Shown here: positions 1-8,219 of the stretch, in pieces
Layout of the letters: the number at the start of each line of letters is the position of its first letter
Position numbering within the stretch: position 1 is the stretch's first letter
Assembly: GCA_910586255.1 (NCBI GenBank)
Contig: CAJUHR010000002.1
Span: forward strand, 1-64,000
DNA from: an uncultured Lachnospiraceae bacterium
GTDB taxonomy: Bacteria > Bacillota > Clostridia > Lachnospirales > Lachnospiraceae
Direction: 5' to 3'
DNA length: 64,000 nt
Position numbers and translations under genes: made by a program
The notes under the pieces: generated by a model
Seen by the model: only the letters and a program-made list of their open reading frames with translations
Told to the model about the DNA's origin: nothing
Database searches by the model: none

Positions 1-49
1 ACGAGATGGAATCTCGTGACTGGAGTTCAGACGTGTGCTCTTCCGATCT
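1..49. other. Illumina adapter read-through at contig end (not genomic)
   Basis: Bases 16-49 match the Illumina multiplexing adapter (begins GTGACTGGAGTTCAGACGTG and ends GCTCTTCCGATCT). Bases 1-7 (ACGAGAT) match the end of the P7 flow-cell primer. Between them sits an 8-base block, GGAATCTC, exactly where the i7 index belongs; its reverse complement GAGATTCC is, as I recall, TruSeq index D704. Genomic sequence therefore starts at base 50. Any start codon or protein sequence read from these bases is artefact. Confidence 0.97.
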
Positions 50-700
50 ATGATGAACTATGCTCTTTTGTATTTGAGCAATTATGTCCTGCGGAATTTT
101 ATGCTGGACACCTCCATCACCTACAGCGCCTCCTTCGCCCTTCCGGAGGCCAGCCGTCTTGCGGGAATCTGGCACGGGACGCGGCTTCACACAGGGATCT
201 TTGTGGCTATCGGGGCGGTGATCGTGTCATGGCTTTTTTTGTACCACACGCCCACAGGCCTTAGCATCCGCATTTGCGGAATGAATGCGGAATTTTCCAA
301 ATATTCCGGCATTCATGTGGTGGCAAGCTGTATGATTGCGCAGATTTTGGGAGGCGCCCTGGCAGGTATGGGAGGAGCCGTGCAGATTTTAGGACTCTAT
401 GACCGGTTTCAGTGGGACAGTCTGACCCAGTATGGCTTTGACGGGCTTTTAGTGTCGGTTCTTGCTAAAAGAAATCCCATTCTGGTGCCGGTGGCGGCCT
501 TTTTGCTGGCTTATCTGAGAATCGGCGCGGACATTGTCAATTACAGTACGGATGTGCCTGCAGAGTTTGTGTCTGTTTTGCAGGCCATCATCATTCTCCT
601 TGTGGCTGCCCAGGAATTCCTGGGAAGATACAAGCACAAAGCCATATTTAATGCTGCCAGAAAGTCTATGGACGAGGCACCGGCAAAGGAGGCGAATTAA
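50..700 (+). CDS. Nucleoside ABC transporter permease, first subunit (5' truncated by contig end)
   Basis: This is the C-terminal 216 residues of a branched-chain-amino-acid-type permease (BPD_transp_2 fold) of the YufP/NupP nucleoside-importer group. The first genomic codons read MMNYALLYL. In the family this matches an internal motif (usually following IST), so the beginning of the gene is missing and the ATG at 50 is not its start. Several hydrophobic helices follow, and the segment around GMGGAVQILG is typical of the family. The downstream gene starts one base after the stop, with an AAAGGAGG ribosome site inside this gene, so the two permease subunits are translated together. The ATPase and binding lipoprotein are expected upstream, outside the window. 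The nucleoside specificity is inferred from family and from the phosphorylase downstream. Confidence 0.88.
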   Translation: MMNYALLYLSNYVLRNFMLDTSITYSASFALPEASRLAGIWHGTRLHTGIFVAIGAVIVSWLFLYHTPTGLSIRICGMNAEFSKYSGIHVVASCMIAQILGGALAGMGGAVQILGLYDRFQWDSLTQYGFDGLLVSVLAKRNPILVPVAAFLLAYLRIGADIVNYSTDVPAEFVSVLQAIIILLVAAQEFLGRYKHKAIFNAARKSMDEAPAKEAN

Positions 701-1657
701 ATGCTGGAAACCTATTTGAATGTGGAATGGATCGGGAGCTTTCTGTTCTCTGTGATCCGCATTTCCACCCCGCTTATTTTTGCTGCTCTGGGGGCGTGCT
801 TTACCAAAAAGGCAGGGCTTTTAAACATGGCCTTGGAATCCATGATGCTGGTGGGAGCCCTCTGCGGAGTTTTGGCCTCCGCGGCGTCCCAAAGCTTGTT
901 TCTGGGATTTTTCGGGGCAGTGGCAGGGGCAGTGGCTATTGCAGGGATCATCTGCTACTGTGCCTTTTTCCTAAAGACCGATTTGTATCTGACCAGTATT
1001 TCCATTAACCTGGCGGCATCGGGGGGAACCGTATTTATTCTTTATCTGGTGTGCGGACAGAAGTCCACCAGCGCGGGCATCCTAAAGAGCCTGACCATCC
1101 CCAAGCTGACCATCCCTGTAATCGACCGGATTCCGGTTCTGGGGGCGGCTGTTTCTGGACACAATCTGTTGACCTATTTGGCGTTTTTCTGTGTGTTTTT
1201 GGTGTACTTTGTCCTTAAAAAGACCAGAATCGGCCTGCGTATCAAGTCGGTGGGTGAGAATCCCCACGCGGCGGAGTCCGTGGGAATTTCCGTAAGGAAG
1301 ATTCGGACCATATCCTTTCTGATTTCAGGGGTGTTCTGCGGATGTGCCGGCGCCTTTATGTCCATGGGCTATGTGTCCTGGTTTGCCAGGGATATGCTGG
1401 CGGGACGCGGCTTTATCTCCATGTCTGCCACCAACATTTCCAATGCATCGCCCCTTTTGTCCATGCTGGCGGCGATGATGTTTGGCCTTTCCCAGGCCAT
1501 TGCCAATGCATTGCAGATCACATCGGCACCGGCTGAAATCGTATCGGCTCTGCCTTATATTATGACGATTCTGCTGGTCATGATTTTTGCCCTGATCCGG
1601 ATTGGACGTCAGAGGCAAAAGATGATGAAGCTTGCAGCTGCCATGGAGGAGGAATAA
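701..1657 (+). CDS. Nucleoside ABC transporter permease, second subunit
   Basis: A 318-residue integral membrane protein of the same permease superfamily, matching the YufQ/NupQ partner. The N-terminal helix is followed by the family signature around AALGACFTKKAGLLNMALE (nucleotides 787-843). About eight to ten hydrophobic segments and a cytoplasmic loop with the EAA-like region KSVGENPHAAESVGIS (about residues 183-198) follow; that loop docks the ATPase. Its length is normal. It should form a heterodimeric channel with the preceding permease for import of nucleosides such as uridine. It is followed three bases later by an amidohydrolase gene whose ribosome site lies in this gene's last codons, so they form an operon. 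Confidence 0.9.
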   Translation: MLETYLNVEWIGSFLFSVIRISTPLIFAALGACFTKKAGLLNMALESMMLVGALCGVLASAASQSLFLGFFGAVAGAVAIAGIICYCAFFLKTDLYLTSISINLAASGGTVFILYLVCGQKSTSAGILKSLTIPKLTIPVIDRIPVLGAAVSGHNLLTYLAFFCVFLVYFVLKKTRIGLRIKSVGENPHAAESVGISVRKIRTISFLISGVFCGCAGAFMSMGYVSWFARDMLAGRGFISMSATNISNASPLLSMLAAMMFGLSQAIANALQITSAPAEIVSALPYIMTILLVMIFALIRIGRQRQKMMKLAAAMEEE

Positions 1658-1660
1658 AGT

Positions 1661-2533
1661 ATGATTATTGATTTTCGTTCCCGGCCGCCCTACAAGGGCT
1701 TTGTGACAGAGGGGAATTTTTTCCCGAGACCGATGGAGGATGATTTTAAGCATCCCATGGATGTGCCTGCCGTGTACCGGCTCACCGCTGGCTCGGATAT
1801 CGAGTCAGCCCGCCATGGAGATTTTGATCTGTATATGAAGGAGCTTGAGGTTTCCGGCATTGACATGCAGGTGATCCACGGAAGGATGGTGCGCCCCGGC
1901 ATGGCCCGGGTGAACAATGATGATGTGTGCCAGCTGGGGGTTCTCTTTCCGGAACGGTTCGTGTGTTTTCCGGCAGTGGACCCTGCTGATCCGAAGGAAG
2001 CTGTGAGAGAGATTCACCGCTGCGTGGAAAAATATCAGGTTAAGGGGATTGCCTTGGAGCCGGGATGGGCCATGCCGCCGGTACAGGTGGATGACGCTTC
2101 TCTAAATCCCATCTATGAGACATGTCAGGAGCTGGGGCTGATTGTCTCCTTTACGCTCAGCGTCCTGGCGGGGGAAGATCTGACCTGCTGTCACCCTCTT
2201 CCCCTGCAGCGGATGGCAAAGAGGTTTCCGGATCTCACCATAACCGTTGCCCATGGCTGCTGGCCCTATGTGGCAGAATTTCTGGCCGTGGCTATGGTAT
2301 GTCCCAACATTTATTTCTATCCTGATTTCTTTTTGGTGACCCCGGATATGCCTTTTGCGGAGCAGTTTATCAAAGCTGCCAATTCCTACATGAAGTACCG
2401 GATGATGTTTGCCAGCAGCTATCCGGTCCGGGGAATGAAACAGAGTCTGGATCGATTCCGGCAGCTGCCCTTTGACGAGGGGGTGTTGGAGCTTCTTTTG
2501 TCAGAAAATGCCAGAAGGATATTAAAGCTGTAG
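1661..2533 (+). CDS. Amidohydrolase-family protein (metal-dependent hydrolase) in nucleoside operon
   Basis: A 290-residue protein resembling the amidohydrolase-2 (PF04909) TIM-barrel group, which hydrolyses or decarboxylates small ring compounds. Visible features are an N-terminal DFRSRPP strand, a central histidine in MQVIHGRMV, and a VAHGCWPYV strand near residue 197 that resembles the family's conserved metal-site histidine. The C-terminal FASSYPVRG region lies where the family carries its GSDYP motif; the usual aspartate is replaced by serine, so metal binding may be altered. It starts at ATG 1661 after a GGAGGAGG site and is tightly packed between the permease and the phosphorylase. A role in processing the base or sugar from the imported nucleoside is an inference; the substrate cannot be read from sequence. 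Confidence 0.75.
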   Translation: MIIDFRSRPPYKGFVTEGNFFPRPMEDDFKHPMDVPAVYRLTAGSDIESARHGDFDLYMKELEVSGIDMQVIHGRMVRPGMARVNNDDVCQLGVLFPERFVCFPAVDPADPKEAVREIHRCVEKYQVKGIALEPGWAMPPVQVDDASLNPIYETCQELGLIVSFTLSVLAGEDLTCCHPLPLQRMAKRFPDLTITVAHGCWPYVAEFLAVAMVCPNIYFYPDFFLVTPDMPFAEQFIKAANSYMKYRMMFASSYPVRGMKQSLDRFRQLPFDEGVLELLLSENARRILKL

Positions 2534-2559
2534 ACAAGATTACAAGGAGGGTGTTATCG

Positions 2560-3348
2560 ATGGTTAAAACAGAGAAAGAATACCACATCCAGTTGAGCAG
2601 GTCCGACATAGAGGGGGCCAGATACGCAATTATGCCAGGAGATCCGGGTCGGGTGGAAAAGATCGCGGCATATTTGGAAAAACCGAGATTTCTAAATGCA
2701 AACCGGGAATACACCAGCTGGATCGGCTGGCTTTCGGGAGAACCGGTTTTGGCAGTCAGCCATGGAATCGGAGGACCCTCCACGGCCATTGCCGTGGAGG
2801 AGCTGGCAGAGCTGGGGGTTCATACCTTTATCCGTGTGGGCACCAGCGGTGGTATGCAGGAGGGGATTCTTCCGGGAGATATCATCAATGTAAACGGAGC
2901 CATCCGGGCGGAAGGCACCTCCAGGGAATATGTGGGGATTGAGTATCCTGCCATATCGGATTTTCAAGTAACCCGGGCTCTTTATGAGGGGGCAGAGGCC
3001 CTTCATGTCCGCCACCATACCGGTGTGGTCCATTGTAAGGATTCCTTCTACGGACAGCACAGCCCCGGGCGGATGCCGGTGGCCGGGGAGCTTTTAAGCA
3101 AATGGGAGTGCTGGATCCGCGCCGGCGCCCTGGTGTCGGAAATGGAGACAGCGGCTCTGTTTACGGTGTGCGCCTCCCTAAGAGCCCGTGCCGGCGCCGT
3201 CATGCTCTGTATCTGGAATCAGATTCGGGAGGAAAAGGGATACACGGATCAGCCGGTGTATGATACGGATCTGGCTATCCGGGTGGCAATCGAAGGTTTG
3301 AAGCGGCTGATTGGGGAGGATCAGAGAAAGAGAGAGAAAAAAGCATGA
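2560..3348 (+). CDS. udp: Uridine phosphorylase-like nucleoside phosphorylase
   Basis: A 262-residue member of the PNP/UDP phosphorylase family, which splits nucleosides with phosphate into a free base and (deoxy)ribose-1-phosphate. Diagnostic motifs are MPGDPGRVEK near residue 30 (phosphate loop), GTSGGMQ near residue 93 and EMETAAL near residue 194 (sugar site). The Glu-Met-Glu signature is complete, so it should be active. ATG 2560 is chosen as start because AAGGAGG at 2544-2550 is nine bases upstream; the GTG at 2551 abuts that site and cannot use it. Its stop overlaps the next start by ATGA. Uridine is the likeliest substrate, but a related pyrimidine or purine nucleoside is possible. 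Confidence 0.85.
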   Translation: MVKTEKEYHIQLSRSDIEGARYAIMPGDPGRVEKIAAYLEKPRFLNANREYTSWIGWLSGEPVLAVSHGIGGPSTAIAVEELAELGVHTFIRVGTSGGMQEGILPGDIINVNGAIRAEGTSREYVGIEYPAISDFQVTRALYEGAEALHVRHHTGVVHCKDSFYGQHSPGRMPVAGELLSKWECWIRAGALVSEMETAALFTVCASLRARAGAVMLCIWNQIREEKGYTDQPVYDTDLAIRVAIEGLKRLIGEDQRKREKKA

Positions 3349-4529
3349 GGATTCCGGTGTTTTCTGTCAGCAGCCTGATCAATCAGGACTTAAAACAGCT
3401 AACCGGGCGGTTTTTTAAGGAGTTAGAGGACGAGTGTTCGGTAACATTAGAGCTTCAGGATCCAGCAGGAGTCGGTATGGCAGAGCCCTGTGTCATTTAC
3501 ATCGCCTCCGGAGGCAGTGAAATTCAGTTTGCCGGTCTGATGGAGCGGATTCAGGCTGGAAGAATCTATCTGCTGACCAGCGGCTACAGCAATTCTCTGG
3601 CAGCCTCCATGGAGATTCTTTCCTATATCCGACAGCACGGAAAAGAAGGGGAGATTATTCATGGAAGCCCGAAAATCTGCGGACAAAAGCTGCAGGCCAT
3701 TATGGCCGCGGCAGGAGCCAAAAGACGAATCTGCAAAATGAAGCTGGCAATGGTGGGAGAACCTTCCGATTGGCTGATTGCCAGCCGGTCCGATGAGGCA
3801 GTTCTCATGGAGCGTTTTGGAATCCAGGTGGTGTCCATTTCCCTGGACGAACTGGTAGCGGAGTATGAGAAACATGATTACAGAGAGGATTCCTGGACAA
3901 AAAGGCTTAAGACCATGGAGTTTGACGGGCGAGAGCTCACAAAGGCTTTAGAGCTGTACGGGGCCCTTGACCGGCTGGTGGAAAGATACGGACTCGCCGG
4001 CCTGACTGTCCGCTGCTTCGATCTTTTGGAGCGGGTGAAAACCACCGGATGTCTGGGGCTGGCGATTCTCAATGCCAGGGGAATCTACGGAGGCTGCGAG
4101 GGGGATCTTCCTTCTCTGGTGTCCATGGTGATTTTGGGAGAAGTGTCCGGACAGCCTGTCTTCATGTGTAATCCGTCACGGATTGATCTGGAACAGGAGG
4201 AGATGGTGTTTGCCCACTGTACTCTTCCTCTTAACATGCCCTGCGCTATGGAGCTTAAGACCCATTTTGAGTCGGATATCGGAGTGGCAATCGCCGGGCA
4301 GATCCCCATGGAGGAGATGACCGTTTTCAAGATATCCGGAGATTTGAGAGAGCACTATGCGGACAGGGGAAGAATTTTGGAGAACATGCAGGATCCCACT
4401 CTGTGCAGAACCCAGATCAAGGTGAAGCTTCCGTCCTATGAGTACTTTCTTGAGTGCCCCATCAGCAATCACCATGTGATTTGCCTCGGGGATCACAGAC
4501 AGGCTTTAGAGTATCTTCTGGACGATTGA
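3345..4529 (+). CDS. L-fucose/L-arabinose isomerase-like protein
   Basis: A 394-residue soluble protein resembling the FucI/AraA C-terminal-domain superfamily, which interconverts aldoses and ketoses at a metal site. It is shorter than true L-fucose isomerase (about 590 residues). It overlaps the phosphorylase stop by four bases (ATGA), so the two are translationally coupled and closely linked in function. The acidic SRSDEAVLMERFG segment (about residues 147-159) and the ILNARGIYGGCEGDLPSLV segment (about residues 239-257) resemble the core of the family. The best inference is that it acts on the sugar released from an imported nucleoside. The exact reaction is unknown, and a non-catalytic role is possible. 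Confidence 0.65.
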   Translation: MRIPVFSVSSLINQDLKQLTGRFFKELEDECSVTLELQDPAGVGMAEPCVIYIASGGSEIQFAGLMERIQAGRIYLLTSGYSNSLAASMEILSYIRQHGKEGEIIHGSPKICGQKLQAIMAAAGAKRRICKMKLAMVGEPSDWLIASRSDEAVLMERFGIQVVSISLDELVAEYEKHDYREDSWTKRLKTMEFDGRELTKALELYGALDRLVERYGLAGLTVRCFDLLERVKTTGCLGLAILNARGIYGGCEGDLPSLVSMVILGEVSGQPVFMCNPSRIDLEQEEMVFAHCTLPLNMPCAMELKTHFESDIGVAIAGQIPMEEMTVFKISGDLREHYADRGRILENMQDPTLCRTQIKVKLPSYEYFLECPISNHHVICLGDHRQALEYLLDD

Positions 4530-4542
4530 TATTTGAAGAAAG

Positions 4543-4613
4543 AAGGGCTGTCGCAAAAGGTGAGGATTGCAGTGCTGTATCGCTCAGCTCCCCCTTTTTG
4601 CGACAGCCCTTTT
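4543..4613. terminator. Bidirectional intrinsic terminator between convergent genes
   Basis: AAGGGCTGTCGCAAAA (4543-4558) pairs with TTTTGCGACAGCCCTT (4596-4611). Runs of A precede the stem and runs of T follow it, so it can work on both strands. It sits exactly between the nucleoside operon and the convergent MATE gene and overlaps the MATE stop codon. Confidence 0.85.
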
Positions 4614-5961
4614 ATTGCACCAGTCTTTTTGTTTTCCAGCGTCCGGTCCGATACCAGCAAAAGGAAATCAGATAATTGGCGGCCCATCCGATGGGCACCG
4701 CGTACCAGACAAACCGGATGCCGTAAACGGGGGAGAAAAATCTTGCCACAAAAACCCGGATCCCTAAGTTGACCAGATTGGCAGCCATATAGATGCCCAC
4801 ATCCCCTGAGCCTCTGAGCACACCGTCCGTGGTGGCCTTAAAGCCGATGAGACAGAAAAAACAGCCGATAAAACGCAGGTAGGAGGCGCCTGTCTCATAG
4901 GCTACGTGAGAGGCATTAGAGTCCAAAAAGGCAGACAGGATAGGGTGGTAGAACCCCTGACAGATCACAAACAGGGCGATGGAGAACCCGGCAATGATCC
5001 CGTAGGAGATTCGGTAGCCATGTTTCACCCGCTCAGTTTTTCCGGCTCCCAGATTTTGTGCCGTAAAGGTGGACATGGCGTTGCCGGTGCCGATCATGGG
5101 AACAATGGCAATGGATTCCAAGCGCATGCCGGCCGAGTAGCCGGCCAGGGCAGAGGAGCCGAACTGATTTACGGAGGACTGGGTCAGAAGCATGCCGATG
5201 CTGACAATGGACTGCTGAATAATGGAAGGAATGGCGATCCTTGTGCCCTGCATCAGGATGGAAAAACGAAACAGGCCGGGCTTTTTCTTAACAACATAGG
5301 TGTGAAGCAAAAGCATCAGGATCCCAAAAGAGATAACTGCTGAGATTCCCTGGGCGATCACCGTGGCAATGGCCACCCCGGCCACCCCCAGATTAAACCG
5401 GATGACCATCAGAAGGTCCAAAAAAATGTTCAGCAGTGAGGAGAAAATCAAAAGTCCCAGGGGGATTCCGGATTTGCCCATAGCATTAAAATTGGCGGCC
5501 AGCACATTGTACATAAACATAAAGGGGAGCCCAATAAAATAAATCTGCAGATAAAGCACTGCGTCTTCATAAATATTTTCAGGCGTGTTCAGGGCAGACA
5601 GGACCCATGGATTAGCCTTTAAGCCGAAAAGGGCCAGCAGTGTGCTCAAAAGGGCAAAGGTAATCAGAAAGGTGTAGACAGAGGTTTTCATTTCCTGATA
5701 TTTCCCTGCTCCTAAAAACTGGCTGGTGAGAACCGAGGCGCCGATTCCGCCTCCGATGGCAATCATGATAAACACATTGGTAAAGGAATAGGAAGCTCCC
5801 ACGGCGGCTAAGGCCTCCTCCCCCACAAAGCGTCCCACAATGACGGAATCCGCCATGTTGTAAAACTGCTGGAAGAGATTACCCAGGATCATGGGTAGAG
5901 CAAAAAAGAATAGGGAGCGGCCGGGAGCGCCGTCAATCAGCTTTTGTTTGTTGTCTGCCAT
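4612..5961 (-). CDS. MATE family multidrug/Na+ antiporter
   Basis: A 449-residue protein with twelve predicted membrane helices in two homologous halves, typical MATE length. The opening APGRSLFFFALPMILGNLFQ (after about ten residues) and FYNMADSVIVGRFVGEEALA are the hallmark first-helix motifs of the DinF/NorM-type branch. It would export cationic drugs or metabolites in exchange for Na+ or H+. It starts at ATG 5961 behind an AGAGAGGT site. A candidate sigma-A promoter lies about 45 bases upstream on the same strand (6007-6035). It is monocistronic and convergent with the nucleoside operon. Confidence 0.92.
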   Translation of the reverse strand: MADNKQKLIDGAPGRSLFFFALPMILGNLFQQFYNMADSVIVGRFVGEEALAAVGASYSFTNVFIMIAIGGGIGASVLTSQFLGAGKYQEMKTSVYTFLITFALLSTLLALFGLKANPWVLSALNTPENIYEDAVLYLQIYFIGLPFMFMYNVLAANFNAMGKSGIPLGLLIFSSLLNIFLDLLMVIRFNLGVAGVAIATVIAQGISAVISFGILMLLLHTYVVKKKPGLFRFSILMQGTRIAIPSIIQQSIVSIGMLLTQSSVNQFGSSALAGYSAGMRLESIAIVPMIGTGNAMSTFTAQNLGAGKTERVKHGYRISYGIIAGFSIALFVICQGFYHPILSAFLDSNASHVAYETGASYLRFIGCFFCLIGFKATTDGVLRGSGDVGIYMAANLVNLGIRVFVARFFSPVYGIRFVWYAVPIGWAANYLISFCWYRTGRWKTKRLVQ

Positions 5962-6006
5962 GGCAATAAGACCTCTCTTGTTAATTTGAAGTATTTAATG
6001 GGAATC

Positions 6007-6035
6007 ATTATAGCTGTTTTTTGGTGAAAAGGCAA
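6007..6035 (-). promoter_or_regulatory. Candidate sigma-A promoter for the MATE gene
   Basis: On the minus strand TTGCCT (6035-6030), a 17-base spacer and a perfect TATAAT (6012-6007) precede the MATE start by about 45 bases. Confidence 0.6.
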
Positions 6036-6091
6036 GGGATTGCCGCGCGGTTTATGAGCGGGTGAACAGCAGCACGGAGAAAAATAAATGG

Positions 6092-6121
6092 TTGACGCTA
6101 TGTGGAGAGATAAAGTATAAT
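6092..6121 (+). promoter_or_regulatory. Sigma-A promoter for FIST-MCP operon
   Basis: TTGACG (6092-6097), an 18-base spacer and TATAAT (6116-6121). It lies about 85 bases upstream of the FIST gene start with no gene between. Confidence 0.7.
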
Positions 6122-6207
6122 AGGTACCATCATGAACAGTCGCCAGCCAGTAAAATCCCGTTCGGCGGTTGTTTTGTGGAAACCATACATAGTGAAGAGG
6201 GGATACT

Positions 6208-7263
6208 ATGAGACAGTTTTTTGGTATGAGCAGGCATGGAGACCTGCGGGAGGCTGTAAGCGGACTTGTGATGCCGCAGATGCTTTTGTTAATGTCAAAC
6301 ACAAGGCAGTTTGAGGAACATGTAAGGGAGCTGGAAAGAATGTTTCCCGGAGTGCCCAGCATTGGGTGTATTGGGATGAGCTACGATACACAGGTGGTGG
6401 AGGATGGTGTAGGTGTTATCGCCTTTCTGGACGGAGTAAGCGCCGCGGCCAATGTTCTGGAGCAGGTGTCGGTGATGCCGGTAAAATACATTGAACGGCT
6501 GGAAAAGGATGTAAGCCGCATCAATGGCTCCCGGCAGGACACTGTGTGCATTGATTTTTGTTCTGGAAACGATGCCTGTGTGCTGACTACTATCTACAGT
6601 GTTTTAAAAAGCAGGGGAGTCTCTTTAGTGGGAGGAACCGGTGACGGAGGGAAGGTTTCTGCCAATGGCCGGGTATATGAGGACGCGGTAGCCTACGCTC
6701 TGATCCGGAATGAGAACGGAAAAGTGAAGGCCTATAAGGAGAATATTTACCACACAAAGGGAGATTACCGTTTTGTTGCTTCCCGGACAGACAGGGCCAG
6801 GTATATTCTGGGCGCGTTAAACGGCATGCCGGCCAGGGATGTCTATCAGAAAATTCTAAAGATACCGGAGCAGCAGATTGCAACCCAGACCTTCAGAAAC
6901 CCCTTTGGCAAAATCAACGGAGACGACATCTGCATTATTTCCATCAAGGAGGTAGTGGGGGATTCTCTGGCCTGTTTCCGCCAGGTAAATGATTCGGATG
7001 TGCTGGTTCTTTTGGAGCTGGGAGATTACCGGGCCATTGTAAAGGAAAACATTCAGAAAATCCGCAGTGATTTCCCCAGGATTTCCGCAGTGTTTTCTGT
7101 TAACTGCCTGTTCCGCTACAAGCTGTTTAGCGAGGGCGGGTATATGGGGGAATATCTTCAGGAAATGAGTGCTTTGGGAAGCCACAGCGGCCTGGTAGGA
7201 TACGGCGAACACTACAACAACCGGTTTGTCAATCAGTCCATGACCTGCGTGGTATTTGAATAA
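6208..7263 (+). CDS. FIST-domain sensor protein
   Basis: A 351-residue soluble protein with the FIST N-terminal fold (about residues 20-190; the SLVGGTGDGGKVSANGRVY segment is typical) followed by a FIST_C domain (about 200-340, including RNPFGKINGDD and NCLFRYKLFSEGGYMGEY). FIST domains are predicted small-ligand sensors, possibly for amino acids, usually tied to two-component or chemotaxis proteins. Here no output domain is fused; the very next gene, 14 bases later, is a soluble chemoreceptor, so signal is probably passed between two polypeptides. It starts at ATG 6208 behind GAAGAGGGG, with its own promoter upstream. Confidence 0.88.
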   Translation: MRQFFGMSRHGDLREAVSGLVMPQMLLLMSNTRQFEEHVRELERMFPGVPSIGCIGMSYDTQVVEDGVGVIAFLDGVSAAANVLEQVSVMPVKYIERLEKDVSRINGSRQDTVCIDFCSGNDACVLTTIYSVLKSRGVSLVGGTGDGGKVSANGRVYEDAVAYALIRNENGKVKAYKENIYHTKGDYRFVASRTDRARYILGALNGMPARDVYQKILKIPEQQIATQTFRNPFGKINGDDICIISIKEVVGDSLACFRQVNDSDVLVLLELGDYRAIVKENIQKIRSDFPRISAVFSVNCLFRYKLFSEGGYMGEYLQEMSALGSHSGLVGYGEHYNNRFVNQSMTCVVFE

Positions 7264-7277
7264 AGGAGGGGTTAGAG

Positions 7278-8219
7278 ATGGCATTTTGGAAAAAATCCCG
7301 GACTGAGACCGATAAAAATCGGGACGGGAAGAAAAGCCTGTATCCGGTTCTGTTTGTGATGAATACCTTAAATGAGTACCGCACGGAGCTAATCCAGAAG
7401 GAGGTGGATTCCCTTCACGAGCTGACAATGGTGAAAAGCTCCTTCAACAATGTGCTGAGGGAGGCGGATAATTTTCAGGAAAAGCTGCAGGATTTCGGCC
7501 AGAATTTCTTTAATATTGAACAGGTGTCCGGTGAGTTTACGGCTGTCAAGGATAAGATTGACACATCCGTCATCCAGGCTCAGGGGGAAGTTGCCCAGCT
7601 GAAAAACAGCTCCATGGAGGTGGAGGAGCATTTTGTGGAGATGAACAGCACCTTTGAGGATCTCCAGGAATCCGTAGAGAAGATCAAAAGCTGCATGAGT
7701 GAGATTGTGTCCATTGCCAATCAGACCAATATTCTGGCGCTCAATGCCTCCATCGAGGCGGCCAGGGCCGGCGCCCAGGGAAAGGGCTTTGCAGTGGTGG
7801 CCGCGGAGGTAAAGAAGCTGGCAGAGGAGATCAAGGACCTGGCCGGACTTGTGGATTCCAGCATCAAGGATGTGAAAAACAGTACGGATAAGCTTAACGG
7901 AAGCATCCATACCTCCAGACAGGCCTTAGGGCAGAGCATAGAGAAGGTCAATGAGACTTATGTGATGTTTGACAAGATCACCCAGGCTGCCGAGGGAGCT
8001 GCCTCAGTCCAGTCTGATATCTCCAGGGTGATCGGTGATTCCAGATCAGCTCTTCAGATTTTGTGCGGATTTTTTGATAAGATCCGGGGCCAGTATCAGG
8101 AGGTAGTAAAGCATATCAGCCATGCCAGCTATCTGGGAACCACAAAAAGCGCCATGTTTGAGGACATTGACAATATGATGTCCCAGATCCCGCCGATTAT
8201 TGAGGAGCATCAAAGGTAA
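7278..8219 (+). CDS. Soluble methyl-accepting chemotaxis-type signalling protein
   Basis: A 313-residue protein without membrane segments. It has a long coiled-coil and an MCP signalling hairpin whose tip (TNILALNASIEAARAGAQGK, about residues 150-170) is strongly conserved and binds CheA/CheW. The N-terminal 70 residues are a short charged helix with no recognisable ligand domain, so sensing probably comes from the upstream FIST protein. A strong AAAGGAGGGG site precedes ATG 7278. Its last 23 bases overlap the convergent dehydrogenase gene. No cheA or cheW is visible in this window, so its kinase partner must be elsewhere. Confidence 0.9.
   Translation: MAFWKKSRTETDKNRDGKKSLYPVLFVMNTLNEYRTELIQKEVDSLHELTMVKSSFNNVLREADNFQEKLQDFGQNFFNIEQVSGEFTAVKDKIDTSVIQAQGEVAQLKNSSMEVEEHFVEMNSTFEDLQESVEKIKSCMSEIVSIANQTNILALNASIEAARAGAQGKGFAVVAAEVKKLAEEIKDLAGLVDSSIKDVKNSTDKLNGSIHTSRQALGQSIEKVNETYVMFDKITQAAEGAASVQSDISRVIGDSRSALQILCGFFDKIRGQYQEVVKHISHASYLGTTKSAMFEDIDNMMSQIPPIIEEHQR

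Noticed and set aside
35..49. An ATG just upstream of the first permease that would give the protein an LFRS start
   Set aside because: Those codons are inside the Illumina adapter; the real gene is cut.
2551..2559. GTG start for the uridine phosphorylase
   Set aside because: It directly abuts the AAGGAGG site; ATG 2560 has proper spacing.
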